Shown here one piece after another: positions 25,082 to 33,170 of a stretch of DNA of 64,000 nucleotides. Position numbers and translations under genes: made by a program. The stretch is taken from assembly GCA_002393955.1 (NCBI GenBank), contig DGSK01000028.1, positions 17,917-81,916 of the forward strand. The letters run 5' to 3'. Under the pieces are notes generated by a model. That model did no database searches. It saw only the letters and a list, made by a program, of their open reading frames with translations, and had not been told where the DNA came from. Source of the stretch: Lachnospiraceae bacterium UBA4364. GTDB lineage: Bacteria > Bacillota > Clostridia > Lachnospirales > Lachnospiraceae. The first letter of the stretch is position 1. Every line of letters begins with the position of its first letter.

Positions 25082-27505
25082 CTACGACCTGAGCTCGATC
25101 TTCATGCTCTCAAGACCATTTAATATCTTCTTCATCGATGCATTGACCTCATCATCAGAAAGGGTCTTTTCCTTATCCCTGAAGCTTAATGAATAAGCAA
25201 TGGACTTATGTCCCTCCTTAACCTGGTCACCTTCATAAAGGTCAAAGAGGTTAACCTTTTCAAGGATCCTGCCGCCCCGCTGCCTGATCATCTTTTCGAT
25301 GTCGCCTGCAAGAACTCCCTTAGGCACCACCATGGAAATATCCCTTGTAACAGCGGGGAACTTTGCGATTCCCTCAAACTTGTGCTCAAATCCTGTAAGC
25401 GGTACGATTGCAGGCATATCAAGCACAGCCACATAAGCCCTGCATTTCATATTGTAATTTGAGCATACCTTAGGATGCACTTCCCCAAGATATCCGATCA
25501 CTGTTCCCTCGTAGGACATGACTGCCTGTCTGCCCGGATGCAGGAAGCTATAGCCGCCGTTCGGATCATACTCAACAGCTTTTTTCATTCCCACAAGCCT
25601 TAAGAATGTCTCTACAGCTCCCTTCAGGCTGAAGAAATCCCCGTCACCGTAGAAACCTAAAGTAAACTGCATCCTCTCATCCGGAAGCTCTGTCAGAGGA
25701 AGTGCCTTGGGCAAATAGATATTGCCCAGCTCATAGAGACGCACATCCTTGTTCCTTCTGTTGAAATTAAGGGAAAGGCTTGTAAGCATTCCGTTTAAAG
25801 TAGTAGTCCTCATTATAGAGAAGTCCTCACCAAGCGGGTTCGAAATGCTTATTGCCTGTCTTAATTTATCATCCTCAGGTACCAAGAGCTTATCAAATAC
25901 CTTGGGACTTTCAAAAGAATAGAACATTGCCTGGGAGAATCCGCAGCGCTCTGCAGCCTCTCTTGCAATAGCCTCTATCTGCATGGGATAAGCTAACCTT
26001 CCTTCCATGCCTTCGCCACCGGGAAGCGTCGTAGGTATCTTATCATAGCCATAGAACCTTGCCACTTCCTCAGCTATGTCAGCCTGTCCGAGAAGATCCT
26101 GTCTGAAAGACGGGATATGAAGCATATTGTTCTCGGGCTTATAAACTATATCAAGCTTCTTAAATATCTCAAGCATCTGTTCTTTTGATACATCAGTACC
26201 CAAAAGCTTATTGTATTTCTCAGGCTTAAACTCAAGCTCTACCTCATCCTTAAGACCTGCACAGACATCAACCACGCCTCCTACGACTTCACCTGCGCCC
26301 AGCTCTTCTATAAGCTGGCAGGCACGGTTGATAGCATCAAGTGCATTTCTTGGATCAAGACCTTTTTCAAACTTGCCGGAAGCATCCGTACGCAGTCCCA
26401 GACGCTTGGCGGATTTTCTTATATTGGGGCCATTGAATGTAGCAGCCTCGAAGAGCATCGTCTTCACATCATCGGTTATCTTGGAATTTTCTCCGCCCAT
26501 GATGCCGGCTATGCCGATCTCTTTTTCCGCATCGCAGATCATCAGCACATCCTTATCAAGTGTACGCTCCTGACCGTCAAGGGTCACGAACTTATCACCG
26601 TCATTTGCACGCTTTACTATGATCTTGTTACCGGATACCGTATCCAGATCAAAAGCATGCATAGGCTGACCGTATTCTTCCATCACATAGTTAGTGATAT
26701 CAACGATATTGTTTATGGGACGTATACCGCTTGCTGCCAGTCTCCTCTTCATCCATTCGGGACTTTCAGCAATCTTTATATTCTTTACCACTCTTGCGCA
26801 GTACCTGGTGCAGAGGTCGGGTGCCTCCACCTCGACTTTTACCATATCATTTACGTCTTCACCGTTTCCGGTTTCTTTTACAACAGGAGGTACAAAGGGC
26901 TTGTCAAAAGTTGCAGCCACCTCCCTTGCGATTCCCAGTATGGAATAGCAGTCCACACGGTTGGATGTAATCTCGTACTCAAATACGGTATCGTGCAGGC
27001 CAAGGGCCTCTACCGCATCGTCCCCGGGCTTAAGGTCCGGATTATTAAAAATATAGATCCCGTACTCCGGTGCCTCCGGATAAAAATTCCTGTCTGAACC
27101 AAGCTCTTCTATGGAACACATCATGCCAAAGGATTCCACGCCCCTGAGTTTTCCACTCTTTATGCTGATACCATCTTCAGGAAGCGGCCCTCCGTCATGG
27201 CCGCCTGCCACCTTGCCACCGTCAAGAACTACGGGCACCATGTCGCCTTCTTTTACATTAGGTGCGCCCGTAACGATCTGTATTGTCTCAGCCCCCACAT
27301 CTACCTGGCACACGATCAGCTTGTCTGCATCGGGGTGCTTTTCTATTTTCAGTATCTTACCGACCACGATCTTCTCAAGGTTTTTATCAAGTCTTGTGAA
27401 GCCCTCTACCTTTGTGCCCGTAAGTGTCATCCTGTCAAAATATTCCTGGTCCGTGCATTCAAGCTCCGGAACATATGCTTTGATCCATGATAATGCTGAA
27501 TTCAT
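25082..27505 (-). CDS. pheT: Phenylalanine-tRNA ligase beta subunit
   Basis: 807 residues. Large subunit of PheRS; holds editing and tRNA-binding domains. N-terminal EMAP/OB tRNA-binding fold (VVGKILKIEKHPDADKLIVCQVD), B3/B4 core (FDLDTVSGNKIIVKRANDGD, ATFNGPNIRKSAKRLGLRT), B5 (LLGTDVSKEQMLEIFKKLDI) and the C-terminal FDX-ACB anticodon domain (PAVTRDISMVV through SYSLSFRDKEKTLSD). The start at 27505 follows AAGGAGGAAAA. It is behind pheS by about 125 bases and under the same T-box. Confidence 0.97.
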   Translation of the reverse strand: MNSALSWIKAYVPELECTDQEYFDRMTLTGTKVEGFTRLDKNLEKIVVGKILKIEKHPDADKLIVCQVDVGAETIQIVTGAPNVKEGDMVPVVLDGGKVAGGHDGGPLPEDGISIKSGKLRGVESFGMMCSIEELGSDRNFYPEAPEYGIYIFNNPDLKPGDDAVEALGLHDTVFEYEITSNRVDCYSILGIAREVAATFDKPFVPPVVKETGNGEDVNDMVKVEVEAPDLCTRYCARVVKNIKIAESPEWMKRRLAASGIRPINNIVDITNYVMEEYGQPMHAFDLDTVSGNKIIVKRANDGDKFVTLDGQERTLDKDVLMICDAEKEIGIAGIMGGENSKITDDVKTMLFEAATFNGPNIRKSAKRLGLRTDASGKFEKGLDPRNALDAINRACQLIEELGAGEVVGGVVDVCAGLKDEVELEFKPEKYNKLLGTDVSKEQMLEIFKKLDIVYKPENNMLHIPSFRQDLLGQADIAEEVARFYGYDKIPTTLPGGEGMEGRLAYPMQIEAIAREAAERCGFSQAMFYSFESPKVFDKLLVPEDDKLRQAISISNPLGEDFSIMRTTTLNGMLTSLSLNFNRRNKDVRLYELGNIYLPKALPLTELPDERMQFTLGFYGDGDFFSLKGAVETFLRLVGMKKAVEYDPNGGYSFLHPGRQAVMSYEGTVIGYLGEVHPKVCSNYNMKCRAYVAVLDMPAIVPLTGFEHKFEGIAKFPAVTRDISMVVPKGVLAGDIEKMIRQRGGRILEKVNLFDLYEGDQVKEGHKSIAYSLSFRDKEKTLSDDEVNASMKKILNGLESMKIELRS

Positions 27506-27629
27506 TTTTCCTCCTTCTGCCACTTCTTTGCGGCTAAGCAACTCGAATCTGCATCTGCAAATTACAAGCTATTCAAAATCTTTACGGCTGACAGCAGCTT
27601 TATGTTTTTACTGATGTTTTTATGCATCC

Positions 27630-28649
27630 TCAGAACTGAGACAGGAATCTGTCATCATTCTCATACATAAGCCTCATGTCATCGATCTCATACTTAAGAA
27701 GCGCAATACGCTCAAGCCCTACACCGAAAGCAAAGCCTACATATTTCTCAGGATCAATGCCTCTGAGTTCAAGTACGTGGGGATGAACCATGCCGCATCC
27801 AAGGATCTCTATCCAGCCTGAGCCCTTGCAGAACCTGCAGCCTTTGCCCCCGCATTTGAAGCAGCTCACATCCATCTCTGCCGAAGGCTCTGTGAACGGG
27901 AAATGATGAGGTCTGAACTTAACCTTCGTATCCTCGCCGAAAAGCTGCTTTGCAAATGAATCAAGAGTTCCCTTAAGATCTGCAAAAGTCACCTGATCAT
28001 CTATTACCAGTCCCTCTATCTGATGGAAACAGGGACTGTGAGTCGCATCCACCTCATCCGACCTGAAAACCCTTCCCGGTGCTATCATCCTGATGGGAAG
28101 CCGTCCTTTTTCCATTTCATGGATCTGTACGGAAGATGTCTGTGTACGGAGCAGTATGTCTCCGTTTATGTAGAATGTATCCTGCTCATCTTTTGCCGGG
28201 TGATCTGCAGGGATATTGAGAGCTTCAAAGTTGTAATAGTCCTTCTCGACCTCCGGACCGCTTACCACTTCATAACCAAGTCCTATGAAAATACGCTCCA
28301 CTTCCTCAAGTGCTATGGTATTGGGGTGCCTGTGTCCCATCTTGGGAGCTGAAGCAGGCAGTGTGACATCTATGGTCTCCCTCTTTAACCTTTCATTTAA
28401 AGCCGCAGACTCCACGCGTTTCTTAGCTTCTTCAAGCTGACGCTCGATCTGCTCCCTTGTCTCGTTGACCATCTGACCAACCTTCGGTCTGTCTTCCGCA
28501 GATACATCCTTCATGGATTTAAGCAGTGCGGTCAGTTCTCCCTTTTTGCCAAGGTATGCCACCCTGATGTCGTTTAAGCGGTCAAGATTGTCTATCTCGC
28601 TTATGCGCTTAATAGCTTCTTCCCTGATCTTAGTGAGTTTTTCTTTCAT
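27630..28649 (-). CDS. pheS: Phenylalanine-tRNA ligase alpha subunit
   Basis: 339 residues, catalytic subunit. N-terminal coiled coil (residues 1-90), motif 2 HSPCFHQIEGLVID, motif 3 GFAFGVGLERIALLKYEIDD, FTEPSAEMDVSC and the Cys-rich insertion CFKCGGKGCRFCKGSGW typical of Firmicutes. AAGGAGTAGCT precedes the ATG. Controlled by the T-box upstream; between T-box and gene sits a 200-base palindrome cluster. Confidence 0.98.
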   Translation of the reverse strand: MKEKLTKIREEAIKRISEIDNLDRLNDIRVAYLGKKGELTALLKSMKDVSAEDRPKVGQMVNETREQIERQLEEAKKRVESAALNERLKRETIDVTLPASAPKMGHRHPNTIALEEVERIFIGLGYEVVSGPEVEKDYYNFEALNIPADHPAKDEQDTFYINGDILLRTQTSSVQIHEMEKGRLPIRMIAPGRVFRSDEVDATHSPCFHQIEGLVIDDQVTFADLKGTLDSFAKQLFGEDTKVKFRPHHFPFTEPSAEMDVSCFKCGGKGCRFCKGSGWIEILGCGMVHPHVLELRGIDPEKYVGFAFGVGLERIALLKYEIDDMRLMYENDDRFLSQF

Positions 28650-28674
28650 AGCTACTCCTTCTTTCTTTATTATA

Positions 28675-28880
28675 TGACCGCTTACCCGGTCGTACTGTAC
28701 TGCAAATCACATCGTACCGGTGCTTCGCACCAGCACGATGATGCGCTGCCGGTCAAATAGGCTGGTATGCAAGCATACAGCCTATTTGACGCACGGTGAT
28801 TTACGCAGTCGTTCATGTAAACATGACTCCCTCGTAAATCACCGTGTGCCAAGCAGGCTGACTAAAGTCAGCCTGCTTGA
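28675..28880. repeat. Cluster of perfect palindromes in the pheS leader
   Basis: Five hairpins in a row: GACCG/CGGTC (28676-28691); CATCGT with GGTGC-TTC-GCACC inside ACGATG (28710-28740); TCAAATAGGCT with GTATGC-AA-GCATAC inside (28753-28789); CGGTGATTTACG (28794-28805) with CGTAAATCACCG (28833-28844); and CAAGCAGGCTGACT-AA-AGTCAGCCTGCTTG (28850-28879). Style and short words (gaccg, gcacggt, caagc) recall the cluster near 12.6 kb. It lies between the T-box terminator and pheS, so it is transcribed in every readthrough message. It looks inserted, since T-box terminators usually sit close to the gene. Confidence 0.75.
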
Positions 28881-28894
28881 CCGTCTTATCACAC

Positions 28895-29199
28895 AAAAAC
28901 CCGGACAGCAAAAATACTGTCCGGGGACGAATCAAAATCCGCGTTACCACCCTGGTTCCCGTCAAACATCAGACAGGCTCTTAATTTCCAATTAACGCAT
29001 GGCTAACGGGCACACCTAATCGTTTAATCCTTTCAGCATGCCGGCTCCGGTGTGAAATTCAGATAAAAGCCTTAAACGGAAAACTCTCAGCCGACGGCCT
29101 TCCTCTCTGTAGATACGGCTAAAACCCTACTGTGCACCTTCACAGCCTTTAGTCTCACTTACCCATATAAGTTCAAGACTTATCCGTCTCTGAACAAAC
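28895..29199 (-). promoter_or_regulatory. T-box riboswitch controlling pheST (Phe specifier TTC)
   Basis: Reads uncharged tRNA-Phe. On the minus strand, in order: AG-bulge region (CAGAGAGGAAGG), the CGGCTGAGAG box, a specifier loop with GAATTTCACACC where TTC fits Phe, the T-box core CCAGGGTGGTAACGCGG (about 28937-28953), and the terminator CCCGGACAG...CTGTCCGGG followed by TTTTT (28895-28924). All parts are where the family expects them. It overlaps nothing coding; its promoter overlaps the end of the BrkB gene. Confidence 0.95.
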
Positions 29200-29205
29200 A
29201 TGCTT

Positions 29206-29234
29206 ATTTTAACATCATTCACCGACTATGTCAA
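29206..29234 (-). promoter_or_regulatory. Sigma-A promoter of the pheST T-box
   Basis: TTGACA (29229-29234) and TAAAAT (29206-29211), 17-base spacer, on the minus strand. It sits in the 38 bases just behind the brkB stop codon. Confidence 0.85.
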
Positions 29235-29243
29235 AATTATCAG

Positions 29244-30188
29244 TTACTTATTTTTTATATTTTTTATATAGCTGCGCCTTTTTGCCCTGTGTTTTCTTTT
29301 TCCGGCCTCTTTACCGGTCTGTTGTACTTTTTTCTTATTGCTGCCGGCCTGTTCTATTTTTTTAAATACAGGACTGAAAAAAATATTGATCTGCGCTCCC
29401 AGCAGTACCGCATACATACAGAAATAAAGCCATGCCATGGTAACTACCGTCGTGGAAAATGAACCATAAAACGCAAAACCGTCAAACTGATCGATATACT
29501 TGGAAAACACCCATGATATGACCGACCAGCACATGCTCGCAAACATAGCCCCCGGAAACTGCATCTTGTATCTCACCTTTACGCTGGGAAGCACCGTATA
29601 AAGCACCTGGAACATGATCACCAGGAAAACCCACACGAACAGGAAACGGAATCTCATGATAAAAGCAATTGCAAAATGGTATGGCGGAATAAAAGTTTCC
29701 AGCATTTCATTTATACGGTTTCCCATGACCAGGATACCAAGGGAAATGGAAAGCATCAGTATAAATATTATGGTATAGATGCTGCTCATTATCCGAAGTA
29801 CTACGAAATTCTTCTTATCCACCACGTGATGGACAGAATTGAGTCCGTATGAAAGAGCTGATACGCCGTTTCCAGCAAGCCACAATGTTATAAAAGCTGA
29901 GAGTGATATGGTCGTAAGCATGTGGTCCTTGAATTCATTCGCCACCCCCCGCAGAAGTTCCACACTCTCCACCGGCATTATTGACTGCCCAAGGAAAAAG
30001 AAAACCTCAGGGCTTAGATCCAGCCAGGCAAGCATACTGCACACTATTATCATCATGGGAACAATTGATAAGAACACAAAAAATGCAGCCGCCGCCGCAA
30101 AAGATGACATATTGTTTTCCTTGGTTTCCTGGACAAAACCACAGATTACTTTGTAAATGTCTTTTATAACATTCATAGGAGCTGACAT
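29244..30188 (-). CDS. YihY/BrkB family inner membrane protein
   Basis: 314 residues with about six membrane helices. Family pattern: SSFAAAAAFFVFLSIVPMMI near the N-terminus, SLSAFITLWLAGNGVSALSYGLNSV, PSVKVRYKMQFPGAMFASMCW, and WLYFCMYAVLLGAQIN. The C-terminus is a Lys/Arg-rich tail (KKKVQQTGKEAGKRKHRAKRR). Function of the family is unsettled (it was once called RNase BN; lipid transport is also proposed). The ATG at 30186-30188 lies inside the T tract of the RNA gene upstream, with GGA five bases before it and no independent promoter; readthrough from that RNA gene may supply the message. Confidence 0.88.
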   Translation of the reverse strand: MSAPMNVIKDIYKVICGFVQETKENNMSSFAAAAAFFVFLSIVPMMIIVCSMLAWLDLSPEVFFFLGQSIMPVESVELLRGVANEFKDHMLTTISLSAFITLWLAGNGVSALSYGLNSVHHVVDKKNFVVLRIMSSIYTIIFILMLSISLGILVMGNRINEMLETFIPPYHFAIAFIMRFRFLFVWVFLVIMFQVLYTVLPSVKVRYKMQFPGAMFASMCWSVISWVFSKYIDQFDGFAFYGSFSTTVVTMAWLYFCMYAVLLGAQINIFFSPVFKKIEQAGSNKKKVQQTGKEAGKRKHRAKRRSYIKNIKNK

Positions 30189-30190
30189 AA

Positions 30191-30371
30191 AAATCCGGAT
30201 GTCCAGTCCCCCCTTATTGACTCCTAGCTATAGCCAGGTGGGCAACCGCAGCCAAAACATCTGCCTTCCCTGAAAGACTTGCCGGGGCATGACATCCGAA
30301 CGGCGCTATAGGAATCCCGTTTAAAGTACTGTAGGCTCAAAAACGAGGGAACCTTAAATTGACATCCGGTA
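30191..30371 (-). ncRNA. ssrS: Probable 6S RNA
   Basis: A stand-alone RNA of about 180 bases with a strong promoter and a long closing stem. The ends CCGGATGTC and GACATCCGG pair over 9 bp, followed by TTTTT. Between them are the elements expected for 6S: broken outer helices, a central region, and a side hairpin CCTGGCTATAGCTAGG behind GGCTGCGGTTGCCC. Size, terminal helix and isolated strong promoter match 6S RNA, which mimics open promoters and binds sigma-A RNA polymerase. I recognise this by pattern only; no covariance search was possible. Confidence 0.7.
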
Positions 30372-30378
30372 TATGTTT

Positions 30379-30407
30379 ATTATATAAAAAAAATAAGCAA
30401 ATATCAA
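30379..30407 (-). promoter_or_regulatory. Sigma-A promoter of the 6S-like RNA
   Basis: TTGATA (30402-30407), 17-base T-rich spacer, TATAAT (30379-30384) on the minus strand. Start expected near 30371, at the first base of the closing stem. Confidence 0.85.
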
Positions 30408-30418
30408 TAATACAGCTG

Positions 30419-30452
30419 AAAAAACACCGGCAGCGCTTCTATGCGTTGCCGG
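30419..30452 (-). terminator. Terminator of the chemoreceptor-like gene
   Basis: 10-bp stem with one A-C mismatch (30427-30436 with 30443-30452), loop of 6, followed by TGTTTTTTC on the minus strand, 30 bases behind the stop codon and just upstream of the 6S promoter. Confidence 0.85.
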
Positions 30453-30481
30453 CACATGTCCTGTTATATTCAGTATTTTAC

Positions 30482-31087
30482 TTATGCCTTATCCATGCCG
30501 TTGATCGTTTCGGTAAGCTCAGACAGCGTGGATGAAATGCTTTTGCTGGTAACACCCATATTCAGTGCAAGATCCTGAACTTCTTCGGCAACCACCGAGA
30601 AACCTCTTCCATGCTCACCTGCCCTCGCAGCCTCTATGGAAGCGTTAAGCGCAAGTATCTTCTGCTTTCCGCAGAATGATGCAATCTGGCTTGTATCTTT
30701 ATTAGCCTGTACGATAAGCTTCTCAGCCTTTTCAATGCCGGCCTTTACATTGTCGATCAGGCCCGTATTCTTATATACTTCATATGAACTCTGAACAAAA
30801 ATGGTGATAATATCCTCAAGCAGTTCTCCGCCTGCAGAGACAGCATCCTTTGAAATCTCCTCGCCTGCGGCACCGCCGCTAACCTTTACCACTGCCGGGC
30901 CATCATCAACATGGACTGAAAAATCAAAATCCCGGACCTTTTTTACATCGTCACGATTCAGACCATAGATCATAATGCTTTCGCCCTCAACGCCCGATAC
31001 AGCAGCCCCCAGTCCGGTGGATTTTGACCAGTTAGACACTAATGCGTTAAACTTCTTCATGTCACAAAATTCTTGTACCTTGATCAT
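30482..31087 (-). CDS. Short soluble methyl-accepting chemotaxis-like protein
   Basis: 201 residues, no membrane segment or signal. The C-terminal 80 residues carry the chemoreceptor tip KILALNASIEAARAGEHGRG followed by FSVVAEEVQDLA, where CheA and CheW bind, but the long methylation helices are missing. The N-terminal half (about 5-120) looks like a small ligand-sensing fold (FNALVSNWSKSTGLGAAV, GESIMIYGLN) that may be PocR-like; this is uncertain. ATG at 31087 is chosen since GGAGG lies 5 bases before it; the frame has another ATG four codons upstream within the site. Own promoter and terminator. Confidence 0.75.
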   Translation of the reverse strand: MIKVQEFCDMKKFNALVSNWSKSTGLGAAVSGVEGESIMIYGLNRDDVKKVRDFDFSVHVDDGPAVVKVSGGAAGEEISKDAVSAGGELLEDIITIFVQSSYEVYKNTGLIDNVKAGIEKAEKLIVQANKDTSQIASFCGKQKILALNASIEAARAGEHGRGFSVVAEEVQDLALNMGVTSKSISSTLSELTETINGMDKA

Positions 31088-31148
31088 ATCAACCTCCATA
31101 CCTTCTTATATTTCCCTATACATTACATATAAAGAACCGACAGTAGCT

Positions 31149-31177
31149 ATTATAACACAATCCATAGTTTTACTCAA
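31149..31177 (-). promoter_or_regulatory. Sigma-A promoter of the chemoreceptor-like gene
   Basis: TTGAGT (31172-31177) and TATAAT (31149-31154), 17 bases apart on the minus strand. Confidence 0.75.
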
Positions 31178-31189
31178 TTATACTCACAA

Positions 31190-31345
31190 TATTTTACCGC
31201 ACATTAAATCTGTGGAAAGCTGTCCTACCCTCGCAGCGATAAAAATAAAGCCTGCAGAAAACTGTCTTACCCTCACGGTGTTAAAAATCACGGTGTTAAA
31301 AATAAAGCCTGCGGCACAGACCACAGGCTTTATCGATAATTTAAG
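31190..31345. repeat. Imperfect tandem repeats including terminator arms
   Basis: A unit of about 50 bases (CTGTCYTACCCTCRCRGYG then TTAAAAATAAAGCCTGC) is present twice, and the 15-base piece CACGGTGTTAAAAAT is itself doubled at about 31274-31303. Copies carry the arm AATAAAGCCTGC of the terminator that follows the SHOCT-repeat gene. It looks like local duplication of the terminator end. Confidence 0.6.
31296..31333 (-). terminator. Terminator of the SHOCT-repeat gene
   Basis: Perfect 10-bp stem (31302-31311 with 31324-31333, arm ATAAAGCCTG), loop of 12, then a T-rich tail on the minus strand. It begins 14 bases behind the stop codon. Confidence 0.8.
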
Positions 31346-31346
31346 A

Positions 31347-32990
31347 TTAAATTCCCATGAGTTTTTCTTTGTAGCTTTCAAACTCTTCAGGTGAGATGAT
31401 AGCAGCTTCGCTTATGCTCTTTAAGAGATCAGCCTTCTGCTTGAACTCATCCATATCCTTGTAAGGGCTGAAGATGTCTGCAATAACTTCCTGCTTCTTG
31501 GTCTCGAACTCTTCTGCTGTAGAAAGCTTGCAGTCTCTTGCAACCATGAGCAGTCTCATTCTGGTAACAACATCTGTATTGTCGATGATGGTCTTAAGGA
31601 TCTCAACCTTCTTGCCATGGAAGCCCATGTCATCGAGCCATGTCATATCCTTAAGCATTACCACACGCTCAATCTTATTTCTGAGTGAATCCTCATCACT
31701 TGCAGGAAGAGACATAACCTCGCTGAGTATTGCCTGCTTCTTCTGATTGAACTCAGCCTCTGAAGCTGCACCCGCAGCTACCATAGCCGGCCATCTTGCA
31801 AGCTTCATATTCAGCAGATCCATAGGATCGGAAACGCTGGGTGTAAGTATATCTTTGAGCTGTGAAATATCATTTGCACACTCATCCTTCGGAACAAGCT
31901 CTGCATCAACCAGTATAGGAAGTTTCTGAAGCTTTAACTGGAAGTCATCATTGCTGTCAAGCTCATCATATGCAACACTCTCGAGCAGTCTGTCTTTGCC
32001 GATATTAAATTCTTCCTCTGATACGATACCGCTTATCTGGATAATAGGAAGCTTTGCAGTATTCTTTCTGAATACATTAAGATCCCTTACATCAGGATTG
32101 AAAGCCTCTCGTACCAGCTCATCTTTGCTTGCTGCATACTCAGCATCACTTAAGAATCCGGACTCATGAGCTGTAAGCACCTTGCTTATCTTCTCATAAT
32201 AATCAGACATTCCGCGCTCCTCGCAGATAAGCTTAAGAGTCTTATCCTTGTACTCTGTATCACTTACCATACCTGAAGCATGAAGGATCTCCAGCTTCTG
32301 GCGCTTCTGCTCGTATGACTCAGTATTCTTGGCAGGTACAGGTGCCTTTGCTGCGGCCGCAGGTGTCCTTGAAGGTGTATATGAAGGAACCTTTGTAGCG
32401 GATGTAACAGGCTGTGCAGGTGCAGGTGCAGGTGCAGGTGCCGGTGCAGGTGCTGGTGCCGTAGGCCTGAGTGCAGGTGTTGGTGCCGTAGGTGCAGGTG
32501 TTGCAGGCTTCGGTGCAGGTGCCGGAGCAGGTGCGGGCTTCGGTGCCGGTGCAGGAGCGGGTGCAGGCTTCGGTGCTACAGGCCTGGGTGCAGATGCCGC
32601 TGCTGACGGTGATGAATCAGTAGACATGCCACCCGATGCCTTGGCAACCTCTGTAATACGGTCTATTGCCCTGTTCATATCCTTAAGCCCGGGAAGGATA
32701 ATATTCTGCATCTTTGCGCCGTAAAGACTTGCTACCCTGGCAACGATTACAAGAGCATCATTTCCCTGGAACTCGCCTTTCTTTGCTCCTCTGATATCCT
32801 TAGCAGGAAAATCGAATGTTGAAATATATTCATTCTTTCCTTCTTCGTTGCAGATGTAAGCCTTACCTGCGATCTTGACTGCATCCCCCTTGGTGTCGTC
32901 AATCTGCAGAAAAAGCTTCTCCTGGCTCCTTGCGGAAAGAAAACTCTTTATCGAACTCCCCCAGTTACATTGAAATACTTCTACTGCCAT
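31347..32990 (-). CDS. Protein with Pro/Ala linker and about eight SHOCT-like repeats
   Basis: 547 residues, cytoplasmic by appearance. An N-terminal domain of about 115 residues (VEVFQCNWGSSIKSFLSA, LFLQIDDTKGDAVKIAGKAYIC) is not recognised. A Pro/Ala/Lys linker of about 90 residues follows (repeats of PAPAPAPKP). From about 225 to the end there are eight tandem helical hairpins of 30-75 residues with the SHOCT-type pattern: KLEILHASGMVSDTEYKDK; LTAHESGFLSDAEYAASK; LPIIQISGIVSEEEFNIGK; and five more, the last AAIISPEEFESYKEKLMGI. SHOCT modules normally occur once and are thought to mediate assembly. GGAGG nine bases before the ATG at 32990. Next to a chemoreceptor-like gene on the same strand. 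Confidence 0.75.
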   Translation of the reverse strand: MAVEVFQCNWGSSIKSFLSARSQEKLFLQIDDTKGDAVKIAGKAYICNEEGKNEYISTFDFPAKDIRGAKKGEFQGNDALVIVARVASLYGAKMQNIILPGLKDMNRAIDRITEVAKASGGMSTDSSPSAAASAPRPVAPKPAPAPAPAPKPAPAPAPAPKPATPAPTAPTPALRPTAPAPAPAPAPAPAPAQPVTSATKVPSYTPSRTPAAAAKAPVPAKNTESYEQKRQKLEILHASGMVSDTEYKDKTLKLICEERGMSDYYEKISKVLTAHESGFLSDAEYAASKDELVREAFNPDVRDLNVFRKNTAKLPIIQISGIVSEEEFNIGKDRLLESVAYDELDSNDDFQLKLQKLPILVDAELVPKDECANDISQLKDILTPSVSDPMDLLNMKLARWPAMVAAGAASEAEFNQKKQAILSEVMSLPASDEDSLRNKIERVVMLKDMTWLDDMGFHGKKVEILKTIIDNTDVVTRMRLLMVARDCKLSTAEEFETKKQEVIADIFSPYKDMDEFKQKADLLKSISEAAIISPEEFESYKEKLMGI

Positions 32991-33088
32991 AATCAAAAAC
33001 CTCCGTTTTGTACTGCACCACCATAGTGCAGCTTATACTACTGTGCATGCTCATACTAACAGAATATTTTTTTATCATCAAGACGCGG

Positions 33089-33111
33089 AAAGCCTTATAA
33101 AATAAGGCTTT
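33089..33111. terminator. Strong hairpin upstream of the SHOCT-repeat gene
   Basis: Perfect 10-bp stem AAAGCCTTAT/ATAAGGCTTT with loop AAA. T-rich sequence follows on the plus strand (TTGTTTTTATC), but the adjacent genes are on minus, where it lies behind the RNase E/G stop at 33171. It may act as that gene's terminator even without a good U run. Confidence 0.5.
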
Positions 33112-33170
33112 GTTGTTTTTATCTCATATTTTTTTATGATATGTACTTTTTTCAGCCTGTTTTTTACCAT

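Noticed and set aside
28675..28880. Possible CRISPR array
   Set aside because: Hairpins differ from one another in sequence and length and there are no regular spacers; no cas genes nearby.
32329..32724. Long plus-strand Gly/Ala-rich open frame opposite the Pro/Ala linker
   Set aside because: It is the antisense shadow of a repetitive Pro/Ala codon region in the SHOCT-repeat gene; the minus-strand frame has a ribosome site and continues into conserved repeats.
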